From a candidate division WOR-3 bacterium (GTDB taxonomy: Bacteria; SDB-A): a stretch of 64,000 nucleotides of DNA. Within the stretch, counting starts at the first letter, position 1; each line of letters starts with the position of its first letter. The DNA is taken from assembly GCA_016934535.1 (NCBI GenBank), contig JAFGSQ010000010.1:1-64000 (forward strand). The letters are read 5' to 3'. This document shows positions 54,301 to 61,688 of this stretch, piece by piece. The notes under the pieces were generated by a model. It was not told the origin of the DNA and did no database searches. It saw nothing but the letters and a program-made list of their open reading frames with translations. The position numbers and the translations under genes are program-made.

Positions 54301-54685
54301 TAAATCTCATTCTGCCGAACGATACGCGAGAGAAGCCGTCAGTCTTTACAAAGGGGATTTTCTTCCGGAGATGTACGCTCTTGCAATTGACGACGAGCAA
54401 TTGATTTACAGAGAAAAAATCAAAGAAGCCTTATTGTGGCTCGCTCAGATAGCCGCGGACAGAAGCGACATCAACGAACTTAGAAATTTTTCTCATACTC
54501 TTCTCTCCACGGATCCTTTCGACGAGAGAGCACACAGATTTTTGATGGAATCCTACATTCTCGCGGGCGACAGGAACAGCGTTTTGAACCAATACAAAAG
54601 ACTTTGCAGGCTTCTGGATGCCGAACTCGGCGTTACACCGGAACAAAAAACCCGCGATCTTGTAAAAGGCATCGAAGCCACTTAA
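51311..54685 (+). CDS. Large ATPase-TPR regulator with C-terminal wHTH-BTAD domain
   Basis: 1124 residues. An AAA/STAND-type ATPase (residues 15-350) with Walker A GADGIGKT at 47-54 and Walker B-like LVIVIDDADYMDSGS. A long helical TPR region (about 380-860). Then an OmpR-type winged helix (about 875-960, KKLKITTFGGLTVED ... SRKAKELLALLLVFSG) and a BTAD bacterial transcriptional activation domain to the end (DERAHRFLMESYILAGD). SARP regulators have the wHTH-BTAD pair at the N-terminus; here it is at the C-terminus. A GGAG site precedes the start. It probably controls transcription in response to an unknown signal. Confidence 0.85.
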   Translation: MSENEQKAAEILNKKLTLEGREREISMLVAKLQYTLSGEGIFALVTGADGIGKTRFLEEFRSKILCPPFIVLHGKASGKVTFMSVFSFLISSFLNSQKGKSKLIASLIPADTARIISAYCPLISEHYPYSVLKVPPAGKEAVFDSFLKIIKKISSLWPLVIVIDDADYMDSGSIEFLEYLGSNIYDCSIFVIAGALNTGFLSSARFSSELIVLKPLDVKMVEDSLRCFFQKHINREFVEWVHFQTKGIPFFIDEIIKTLLRSNIIYYKDGTWKVDDFYEDVKLPENVAVFLKEKFEKLSKEEYALLSSVSVLESAFPEQAAVFISENIVSDPIKTISSLVNKNFLVKDENSLTDFQNPLIRKAIFEITKESDKKRSHRKAARFFSKGKFQDPLLETYHLTRFLTSDEYNIPLAKKIEAAADHYKKIQNWESVAEYMKMLVQLMKEIPEFSDTDVLEVQSKLLIIFSNLKSEAFNEKQYTDLITRLFSAGLIQDAVSLSNFLSRNYLERFEYKKARKLMDETISLIPERMKEEKWKLKYNNCLLLTKQGHYTKASSECEILIKEIDSKISPSGKWYPMNLLGSIFFLTGKLQKARNIYELSVEIADKAGDKNSKSVSFGNLGLVLREIGEIDLALKFTRESFELFHETGNTMKIAKTHDFLSSFALIKQDLALSKMHSFTCRELAEKKGMSALVLESRIKLCRILLEEMDFSGAEKEFLDISREHFGELESSLKTELSLTGSYIQQEKRQFNEAMNSLEQTLELCKKNKMKILEAVVLSRKAQIRALLRNPKKAVDEFILAENILKKSGAVFSLARQKAEFGLCLKGEKGNKYLLEAFDLFEKMRLPEQTEYFAARSGLKTPFPNLSLTGVKKKSKSKKLKITTFGGLTVEDTELKRVFSDREWGSRKAKELLALLLVFSGSKGATREMLENQLWPDKGPKESQNNFHVTLTHLRKTIGAEAVICEEPFYRLDNSKFTVDCYEFDKIHAFFEQEKNRAKSHSAERYAREAVSLYKGDFLPEMYALAIDDEQLIYREKIKEALLWLAQIAADRSDINELRNFSHTLLSTDPFDERAHRFLMESYILAGDRNSVLNQYKRLCRLLDAELGVTPEQKTRDLVKGIEAT

Positions 54686-54715
54686 GCTTTTAATTAAATT
54701 TTAATACCCTTTCCT

Positions 54716-54721
54716 TATAAT
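54716..54721 (+). promoter_or_regulatory. -10 box of the zinc-ribbon gene
   Basis: A perfect TATAAT ends nine bases before the ATG at 54731, predicting a leaderless mRNA. No good -35 box is seen in the AT-rich sequence before it. Confidence 0.4.
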
Positions 54722-54730
54722 ATTTTTGTA

Positions 54731-54949
54731 ATGAAGAACAGTTTGATAATGTGTCCCCGCTGTCATTATTTGGGAAGAAATAATGAATCGGCATGCCCTT
54801 ACTGCGGCGATAACATGATATCCTGTTGCCCGCATTGCGGAACCCCCGTGAGGTCTCCTTTTGCAAAATACTGTTTTATCTGCGGAAAAACGCTTTTTTG
54901 CATGAATAGCGAAAACACTCAGGAACCAGGAGGAAAAAGAGATGCTTAA
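54731..54949 (+). CDS. Double zinc-ribbon protein
   Basis: 72 residues with four CxxC knuckles: CPRC, CPYC, CPHC and CFIC, enough for two zinc ribbons. No other domain. Such proteins often bind nucleic acid or a partner protein. The end overlaps the next gene by 8 bases. Confidence 0.78.
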   Translation: MKNSLIMCPRCHYLGRNNESACPYCGDNMISCCPHCGTPVRSPFAKYCFICGKTLFCMNSENTQEPGGKRDA

Positions 54950-56795
54950 AATTATGGTCTCGCTGTTTTCAGCGGCGATCCTCCCAAGCATTTTGCATTC
55001 GGCCGTTTTTTACGTCAACGACGAATCCTCTTTTCAGAACGCTCTTATTATTTCGGCTTCGAACGGACAAAACGACACGATTATAGCTGCCGCAGGAAAT
55101 TATGATTTGACATCCGCATTGTTGTATAACTCTGCTGAAAGTTACGGTGTTTTTATTGCCGGAGCTGGTTCAGACTCTACTGTCCTTACCGGCGACGGTA
55201 CATTCAGACTGCTGAGCGTTGTTTCAGTTTACTCGACCGAAGACATCGCAATTAACGGAGTGGGTTTCTCTCACGGCGGTAACGCATCTAACGGAGGAGG
55301 CGTTCTTGTCGAAACATCATCAAGCCGAATATTCATGTCGAATTGTATGTTCGAACAATGCCAGGCTCAGGAAATTGGCGGCGGAGCCGCTCTGATAACC
55401 AATTCCGGAGACATCTTTGTTACCGACTGTCATTTTGACGACAACACGTGCGCCAATGACGGAGGGGGCCTTAACGCAGGATCAACCTCCGGGTCTATAG
55501 CATTGACGAACAGCACTTTTAACGGCAACAGGGCAAACGGTGACGACGCCGGGGGAGCATTGCTGTATTGCGAGAACGGATCGGCATCAGCAACCGGAAA
55601 CAGTTTCTCTGGAAATTACGCTCAAGACGGCGGAGGCGGTTTGTTTACTTATTTTTTAGGCGCCAACAGCTCTCTTTTTGCTCAAAACAACACTTTCACG
55701 GCAAACCATGCGGTTCTCGACGGAGCCGGATTTTTTGTCAGAGTGAATGACAGCGGATCTGTCTGCATCAGTTCAAACAATTTCATCGGCAACACGACGA
55801 CGAACTGGAACGGCGGAGGAATATCTCTTCACCTCAATTCCGGTACTCTCAACTTTTCACAAAATCAATTTAATTCAAATTACTCGGGCGAAGACGGAGG
55901 AGGAGCCTGGATATGGATAGGAACCGGAACGTCTTCCATACAGGATAATATTTTCAGCGCAAACACGGCGCAGGACAATGGAGGAGGAATCTCTTTTACG
56001 TCGGATTTTGCCGTGTCGGTATTGGCGGGGAACATTTTTTTCAGGGATTCTGCGGGGAATGTAGGAGGAGGACTCTCGGCGGCTTCCGCGTCGGGGTCGA
56101 TTTTACTCGACCGTTCGACCTTTTTCGCCAACAGAGCTTTGGAAGGCGGCGGTATCTATTATTATTCCGAACAATCAACTTCAGTTTTTGTCTGCAGAAA
56201 CATAATCTCGTGGAGCGATTTACCCAACGCTTTTTCATATTCCTCTCCCAACTCTGTCTCCGTCATATATTCCGATTTACAGGGTGGAACGGGAAACCAG
56301 TGGTTCGGAACAGGCTGCATAGAGCAATACCCCATATTTGCCGACACAGAGTCCGCGAATCTTCAAATTACATGGGCAAATTTCCCTTTGCACGACAGCA
56401 CGAGATCTCCTTGCATAGACGCCGGCGACCCTTCTTCTTCACCTGATTTGGACGGAACGAGAGCAGACCAGGGCGCATTGTACTACAATCAGCTCACTTA
56501 CGTCGAAGAAATCAATCGTGACTCTTATTTCAGCTGCGACCCTTTTTATTTTCTCAGCGACGGCCGAGGGAATGTCTTTATCCGCTTTTCAGAATATTCA
56601 GGTGAATTCATAGAAGTGTTTGTTCTTGATGTTTCAGGGAGAAACGCAGGCTTTTATTACAGAGGCGTTCTTCAAAATGATTCACCCGAAATTTCCTTCT
56701 CTGCGGCAGATCTTTGTCCGGGTGTTTATTTCGTATCAGTTCAAAAAGAAGGAACATGTTTTTTTCGCAAAATGTCAAAAATAAACCCTCTGTAA
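54942..56795 (+). CDS. Secreted right-handed beta-helix protein with a C-terminal sorting-type tail
   Basis: 617 residues. Signal peptide (to about residue 20, SILHSA|VF). Residues about 40-480 are repeats of the NxFxxNxAxxxGGGxx kind (SFSGNYAQDGGGGLF, IFSANTAQDNGGGIS and others), the parallel beta-helix or polymorphic-outer-membrane-like pattern. The last 80 residues (FIEVFVLDVSGRNAG ... CPGVYFVSVQKEGTCFFRKMSKI) form a beta-sandwich ending like a type IX sorting domain (GxYxV...FxxKxxK). This fits secretion across the outer membrane. AGGAGG precedes the start. Confidence 0.85.
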   Translation: MLKIMVSLFSAAILPSILHSAVFYVNDESSFQNALIISASNGQNDTIIAAAGNYDLTSALLYNSAESYGVFIAGAGSDSTVLTGDGTFRLLSVVSVYSTEDIAINGVGFSHGGNASNGGGVLVETSSSRIFMSNCMFEQCQAQEIGGGAALITNSGDIFVTDCHFDDNTCANDGGGLNAGSTSGSIALTNSTFNGNRANGDDAGGALLYCENGSASATGNSFSGNYAQDGGGGLFTYFLGANSSLFAQNNTFTANHAVLDGAGFFVRVNDSGSVCISSNNFIGNTTTNWNGGGISLHLNSGTLNFSQNQFNSNYSGEDGGGAWIWIGTGTSSIQDNIFSANTAQDNGGGISFTSDFAVSVLAGNIFFRDSAGNVGGGLSAASASGSILLDRSTFFANRALEGGGIYYYSEQSTSVFVCRNIISWSDLPNAFSYSSPNSVSVIYSDLQGGTGNQWFGTGCIEQYPIFADTESANLQITWANFPLHDSTRSPCIDAGDPSSSPDLDGTRADQGALYYNQLTYVEEINRDSYFSCDPFYFLSDGRGNVFIRFSEYSGEFIEVFVLDVSGRNAGFYYRGVLQNDSPEISFSAADLCPGVYFVSVQKEGTCFFRKMSKINPL

Positions 56796-56870
56796 CCCCT
56801 TTTCACATCTGATTGTCACAGCGGAAAATCACTGTAAAAATTTTCGTGTTCAATATTGTGCCGTACGTTA

Positions 56871-56876
56871 TATAAT
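56871..56876 (+). promoter_or_regulatory. -10 box before the RlmI-like gene
   Basis: A perfect TATAAT about 26 bases before the GTG at 56903; no convincing -35 box. The leader would be about 20 bases. Confidence 0.3.
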
Positions 56877-56902
56877 CAATTTTAAATACCTGAAGATATT
56901 CT

Positions 56903-58099
56903 GTGAATTTAATCAAACTTAGAAAAAATGCCGAAAAAAAAGCGGTACGCGGTTATCCCTGGATATGGGGCAATGAAATTGACCTGGTCTCCTCTTCTCT
57001 CACGCCCGGTTCCATCGCCGACGTGTATGATTCGGAAAATAAATTTCTCGGAAAAGGATATTACAATCCCTCATCTTCAATCACCGTTCGTTTTCTAACG
57101 AGACGCGACGAGCCTATCGATCTCGCTTTTATCAAGAGAACTATAAATAAAGCGTGGCATCAGAGAAAGCTGATATACCCGCTGGAAAATTGCCTTCGGG
57201 TCTTTTTTTCTGAAGCAGACGGTATTCCCGGCCTTGTTATTGACAAATACGAAGACGCCGTGGTTTTTCAGCTGTCAACCCTCGGCGCTGACAAGATGAG
57301 AGATCTCATTCTGGAGTCCGTCATCGAAATTTTTAATCCGTCTTTTGTCGTCGAAAGATCTGACTCTCCAATCAGGATCAAGGAAGGGCTCGAACAATTC
57401 AAAGGTTGCGTTTACGGCAAAATTGACAGGAAAAAACCGGTGAAAATCAACGGAGTTTTATTTTCTGTTGACCTTCTAGAAGCTCAGAAAACAGGATTCT
57501 TTCTCGATCAAAGAGAGAACTACACTCTGCTTTCCGGTTTTTCCAATTCAAAAAGAGTTCTCGATGCTTTCTGCAACAATGGAGCCTTCGGAATCCATGC
57601 TGCCTTTTACGGTGCAAAAGAAGTCGTTTTCCTCGATTGTTCAAAAAAATCCCTCGAAACAGCTGAAGAAAATTTTTCTCTGGGCTCATTTAGCGCATCG
57701 GCTTACTTCGTGAAGGCCGACGCTGTTTCGTATTTAAAAAAAATGGAAAAGACCGGAGAAAAGTTCGACGTAATCATTTTAGATCCTCCGGCTTTCATTA
57801 AAGACAGAAAAAAAATCAAACAGGGTGTTAAAGGATACAAAGAAATCAACATGCGTGCCATGGACATGCTTTCAGATGAAGGATTTCTCGTCAGCTGTTC
57901 CTGCTCACAGCATCTGGACGTTTCGTCTTTCATCGGCATGCTCAAATCCGCATCGGCCGACCGTAGAACAAGTTTCGACCTTCTGTCCCTGACATTTCAG
58001 CCGAAAGATCACCCGGCTCTCTTGCCCATGGAAGATTTTTGGTATCTGAAATGCGCTGTTTTAAGAAAAACGGGATTCAATAACCGTATTTTTCCCTGA
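56903..58099 (+). CDS. RlmI-type rRNA m5C methyltransferase
   Basis: 398 residues from GTG 56903. N-terminal PUA domain (1-85, RKNAEKKAVRGYPWIWGNEI), a middle domain with GIPGLVIDKY, and a Rossmann methyltransferase with VLDAFCNNGAFGIHAA and the catalytic ILDPPAF and SCSCSQH motifs. It methylates a cytosine in 23S rRNA using SAM. No Shine-Dalgarno is clear. The 3' end overlaps the converging cyclase gene by 23 bases. Confidence 0.9.
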   Translation: MNLIKLRKNAEKKAVRGYPWIWGNEIDLVSSSLTPGSIADVYDSENKFLGKGYYNPSSSITVRFLTRRDEPIDLAFIKRTINKAWHQRKLIYPLENCLRVFFSEADGIPGLVIDKYEDAVVFQLSTLGADKMRDLILESVIEIFNPSFVVERSDSPIRIKEGLEQFKGCVYGKIDRKKPVKINGVLFSVDLLEAQKTGFFLDQRENYTLLSGFSNSKRVLDAFCNNGAFGIHAAFYGAKEVVFLDCSKKSLETAEENFSLGSFSASAYFVKADAVSYLKKMEKTGEKFDVIILDPPAFIKDRKKIKQGVKGYKEINMRAMDMLSDEGFLVSCSCSQHLDVSSFIGMLKSASADRRTSFDLLSLTFQPKDHPALLPMEDFWYLKCAVLRKTGFNNRIFP

Positions 58100-61000
58100 A
58101 AGCCTTTATTTTGCCCTCTTTATCCCCGAGATTTTTAACGACGTCGAGATATTCACCCGCTTTTTTGAAGGAGTTGCAATCCGCAAAAAGGCAGGCGATA
58201 TTATAGGCTATCTCGCTTCTCAGGGATGGATTTCCCAATTTTTCGGATCTTTCGAAAGCCTTGTCGAGATAATCGTGGCTTTTTGAAAAATCGTTTATTC
58301 TCCTGTAAAGCTTTGCTATTTCGAAAAGAATTTCGGTCTCGATTTCCAAATCGTTCCGTATTTCGCAGAGTTTTAATGCCTCGTTGTAATATCTGACAGC
58401 TTCCTCGGCCTCCGACATCCTGTATTTCAAATCTCCAGTCTGGCAAAGTGCTTTTATTTCCCAGCCAATGTTCCCTGTCTCTTTGGCCAATTCGAGATAT
58501 TCTCTGCTGTACTTCCACGCCTCGTCAAATTTGTCTTCGTGTTTTTTCATTTCGCTGATATTGAGAAGACTGTAAGCTTCGCCTTCTTTTATTCCCGCTT
58601 CCCTGAATATCTTCATGGCTTCAGTAAAATGTTTTTCGGCATCGACTATTTTTCCCTTGATGGCTTCCAGGTTGCCGAGATTTATCTGCGCTCCGGCTTT
58701 CTCTTCGTTAAATTCGTTCTTCAGGGCGATTTCGTAGCTTTTGTCGAAACATCTTTCGGCTTCTTCGTATTTTTTCTGCTGCGCCAAAATTGCCCCTATG
58801 TTCGACAGGGCCAAAGCTTCAAATTTCTTGTCACCGATGTCTATCGCTATATTTTTGGCTTTTTCGTAGCTTTCGAGGGCTTCTTTGAAATCTTTCTTTG
58901 TCGCATGAAGGACGCCCATGTTGCCGAGTGTTCTGCTCTCCATGCTTTTTTCACCCGCTTTTTTCGCGTATTCGAGCGCTTTTTCAAAGCAAAGCAACGC
59001 GTTGTCAAATTCCCTTTCTCCGAGATATACCGTCCCGAGTTCGTTGTTTGCGTCGGCAAGAGAATTGTCACCGCCTGATTTTTCAAAAATCTCAATGACG
59101 TTCGAAATCCTGTCCCGTGCCTCTTTTAATCTGCCTGTCTTTTTGAGTATCCTGCCCTCGGTCAACTCGGCTTCAGCCATTTTCTGGTCATTTCCTTCTT
59201 TTTTGTGATGTTCCGCGAGTTTTCTGCATATCCGCAATAATTCGTGATTGGCATTTTTTTTGAGCATTATCTTCATATATTCGTGTGCGTATTCCGCCCA
59301 TTTTCTCCATTCTTCGGCTTTCTCCGACTGTTCGACAAGAAGCTTCGTGTGCATTTCAAGCCCTCTGGAAAGTTTCGTTTCAGCGACTTCGAAAATCTCT
59401 TTGTGAAGTTTTTTTCTTTCCGAAGGCAAAAACAATTGGTAGGCCGCTTCTCTCAGCATGGCATGCCTAAACATGTATATATCTTCGTAATTGAGTTCTC
59501 TGGCAATGATCTGCCCCTGCTCTCCCTTGTCGAGGAAAAATTCTAATTCTTCCTTTATTCCTTCGTCTATAATGGACCTCAGGATGTCTACGAGAAATCT
59601 TTCTCCTATGACAGCGGCTTTCTTTATTATTTCGCGCAGTTCGTAGTCCATCGAGTCGAGTCTCGCCGTCAGAAGATCGCAGAGAGAATCAGGAAGTCTT
59701 TCAATTTTCCCCGATATTTCCATAGGGGAGCCCTTGAGCATGTCCTGTTCTTTTAAAAATACGATAGTTTGTTCGAGGAAAAAAGGATTTCCCTGCGTGT
59801 TGTCGAAAAGATAATTTTTTGCCGCTTCAGACGGTTCTCCGCCTGCAATCTGTTCGAACATTTTTACAATAAGGTCCTGCGTTTCAAACGCACGAAGATC
59901 TATTTCCGTCTCTTTTACTCTTCTGTCGAGATTTATTCTCGGTTTGCCTCCTTTTTCGTCAAATCGTGAAGTGCATATGACGGCAAAAGGGTAATCGGGC
60001 ACGTTTCTTGTTGCGGCTGAAAGCCAATCGATCGTCAATTCGTCGACATTCTGCAAATCATCCACGAATACAATCAAAGGCGTTTTCCTCGACAGAGCTT
60101 TTATGAATTCTTTCAGCGCAAAAATCTGGTTTTCTTTTTTTCTTTCTTCGCCTTGCATTTCGTAGATTTCATCGGCGGGAGGCATTCCGATTATATCTGC
60201 AATGGCCGGGGTTTTCTTCGAAGACCATTGTATGCCGGTTTTTTCAATTTCATCCATGAGTTTATCAGCCGACAAATAATTTTTGTCGAGATTGAAAAAA
60301 TCTATAAGCCATTGCGACACGGGAAACCATGGATACCTGGACGTGTCTTCGCATTGGAGATGCATCACCGTAATCGCTGTTCCTTCTCTTTTGTATTGTT
60401 CTATAAGCTCCCACACAAGCCTGCTTTTTCCAATGCCTGCGTCACCGTATATGTAGCAAACTCCCGCGTTTGTTTTTTGACCGACAATACACGAAGTAAA
60501 ATCGGTTAATCTTCTCAATTCATTATCCCTGCCCACCATTTTGTATTTGAAGACAATGCCCCTGCTTTCCTTAAGATTTTCTATTTCAAATATTTTCTCG
60601 GGGGTTGACCTGCCCTTAAAGAGCATTTCCTTGTAAGGCTTGAAACACGCGTCTTTATCGGTTCTCGATTTAACTCTTTCTGACGCTAAAATTTCTCTCT
60701 CTCCGCAGGCGCTCATTATTCTCGCCGAAGTATTGACAACATTTCCGAGGCAAGTCCATTCGAATCGTTCGGATCCGCCCGTTCTTCCGGCATAAACAAG
60801 TCCGCTGTCAATACCCGCCCTCAGGTTGAATCCGAGGCTCTTGATCTTCAGTGAAAATTTAACGGCGAGGTCTTCGGGATTTTCCTTGGCATCGGGCGCT
60901 CCGAACAAAACCATAGCCACCGTCCCTTTGTCTCCGTAATCCACTTTGTTGAGGAAACCGCCGTATTTAATTGCCGTTTCATAAATGTTCCTTATGACCT

Positions 61001-61688
61001 CGTCCTGTTTTGCCGTTTCAGTTTCGTCTATCTTTATGAAAACGGGGGTAGCGTGCCGGAGTTCTCCTCTTTCACCGGCTTTCATTACTGACTCAGACAC
61101 AAATTTTGCGACTATTTCGTCAGGAACGGACAATTTCACTTCTTCGTTCTGCGGCATGACTGTTTTCAAGCTTCCTTTCCAGCCGATTTTTCCCGCCGTG
61201 ACATTCTCTGCTTCCCTTACTGCCTCCGATATGGCATGGCCGGTGAAAAGATACGAGTTTAAAGTCCCGTCTAATGCGATGACCCTCCAGTCTATACCTC
61301 CGGCTCCCACGCCGCATTTGCAGGTGAAATTGAGTTCACCAAGTTCCGTCTCCCGCCTGCCTTCCCTTTCGAAAAAATAAGTCAATATAACGGCAGCGGA
61401 ATATGCTTTTTTCCCGTCGTCCCCGGGGAAAATCGCTGTAAAGGCGTCTCCGGCAAACGTAGTTATGTGGCCTCCGTATTTATGGACAGTTTTGACAGGC
61501 AAATCAAAAACCCACAGAATCTGTCTTGAGATTTCTTCGGCGCCAGCGTCTCCTTTTTTGAAGAACATCTCTGTCATTTTTGTAAAACCGCCAAGATCAG
61601 TGAAAAGAGCTGAGCCCTGCGTAACTCCAGAAAGCTCACCCCTGGAAAATTTATCTGAAAGAAAAAACGGCAAACAGCTGTTCATCAT
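58077..61688 (-). CDS. Soluble-adenylyl-cyclase-like protein: tandem class III cyclase, ATPase, TPR
   Basis: 1203 residues. First cyclase domain (about 20-190): metal Asp31 (LFTDLGGFT) and Asp81 (FAGDAF). Second cyclase domain (about 212-375): FLNKVDYGDKG and the transition-state residues Asn319 and Arg323 (VVNTSAR). Together they can form one composite active site, as in mammalian soluble adenylyl cyclase. Then an AAA/STAND ATPase with Walker A GDAGIGKS at 415-422 and LIVFVDDLQNVDE, and about ten TPR repeats to the end. It overlaps the antiporter gene by 4 bases. It likely makes cAMP in response to bicarbonate, calcium or an ion signal; the ligand is inference. Confidence 0.88.
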   Translation of the reverse strand: MMNSCLPFFLSDKFSRGELSGVTQGSALFTDLGGFTKMTEMFFKKGDAGAEEISRQILWVFDLPVKTVHKYGGHITTFAGDAFTAIFPGDDGKKAYSAAVILTYFFEREGRRETELGELNFTCKCGVGAGGIDWRVIALDGTLNSYLFTGHAISEAVREAENVTAGKIGWKGSLKTVMPQNEEVKLSVPDEIVAKFVSESVMKAGERGELRHATPVFIKIDETETAKQDEVIRNIYETAIKYGGFLNKVDYGDKGTVAMVLFGAPDAKENPEDLAVKFSLKIKSLGFNLRAGIDSGLVYAGRTGGSERFEWTCLGNVVNTSARIMSACGEREILASERVKSRTDKDACFKPYKEMLFKGRSTPEKIFEIENLKESRGIVFKYKMVGRDNELRRLTDFTSCIVGQKTNAGVCYIYGDAGIGKSRLVWELIEQYKREGTAITVMHLQCEDTSRYPWFPVSQWLIDFFNLDKNYLSADKLMDEIEKTGIQWSSKKTPAIADIIGMPPADEIYEMQGEERKKENQIFALKEFIKALSRKTPLIVFVDDLQNVDELTIDWLSAATRNVPDYPFAVICTSRFDEKGGKPRINLDRRVKETEIDLRAFETQDLIVKMFEQIAGGEPSEAAKNYLFDNTQGNPFFLEQTIVFLKEQDMLKGSPMEISGKIERLPDSLCDLLTARLDSMDYELREIIKKAAVIGERFLVDILRSIIDEGIKEELEFFLDKGEQGQIIARELNYEDIYMFRHAMLREAAYQLFLPSERKKLHKEIFEVAETKLSRGLEMHTKLLVEQSEKAEEWRKWAEYAHEYMKIMLKKNANHELLRICRKLAEHHKKEGNDQKMAEAELTEGRILKKTGRLKEARDRISNVIEIFEKSGGDNSLADANNELGTVYLGEREFDNALLCFEKALEYAKKAGEKSMESRTLGNMGVLHATKKDFKEALESYEKAKNIAIDIGDKKFEALALSNIGAILAQQKKYEEAERCFDKSYEIALKNEFNEEKAGAQINLGNLEAIKGKIVDAEKHFTEAMKIFREAGIKEGEAYSLLNISEMKKHEDKFDEAWKYSREYLELAKETGNIGWEIKALCQTGDLKYRMSEAEEAVRYYNEALKLCEIRNDLEIETEILFEIAKLYRRINDFSKSHDYLDKAFERSEKLGNPSLRSEIAYNIACLFADCNSFKKAGEYLDVVKNLGDKEGKIKAFREKYGY

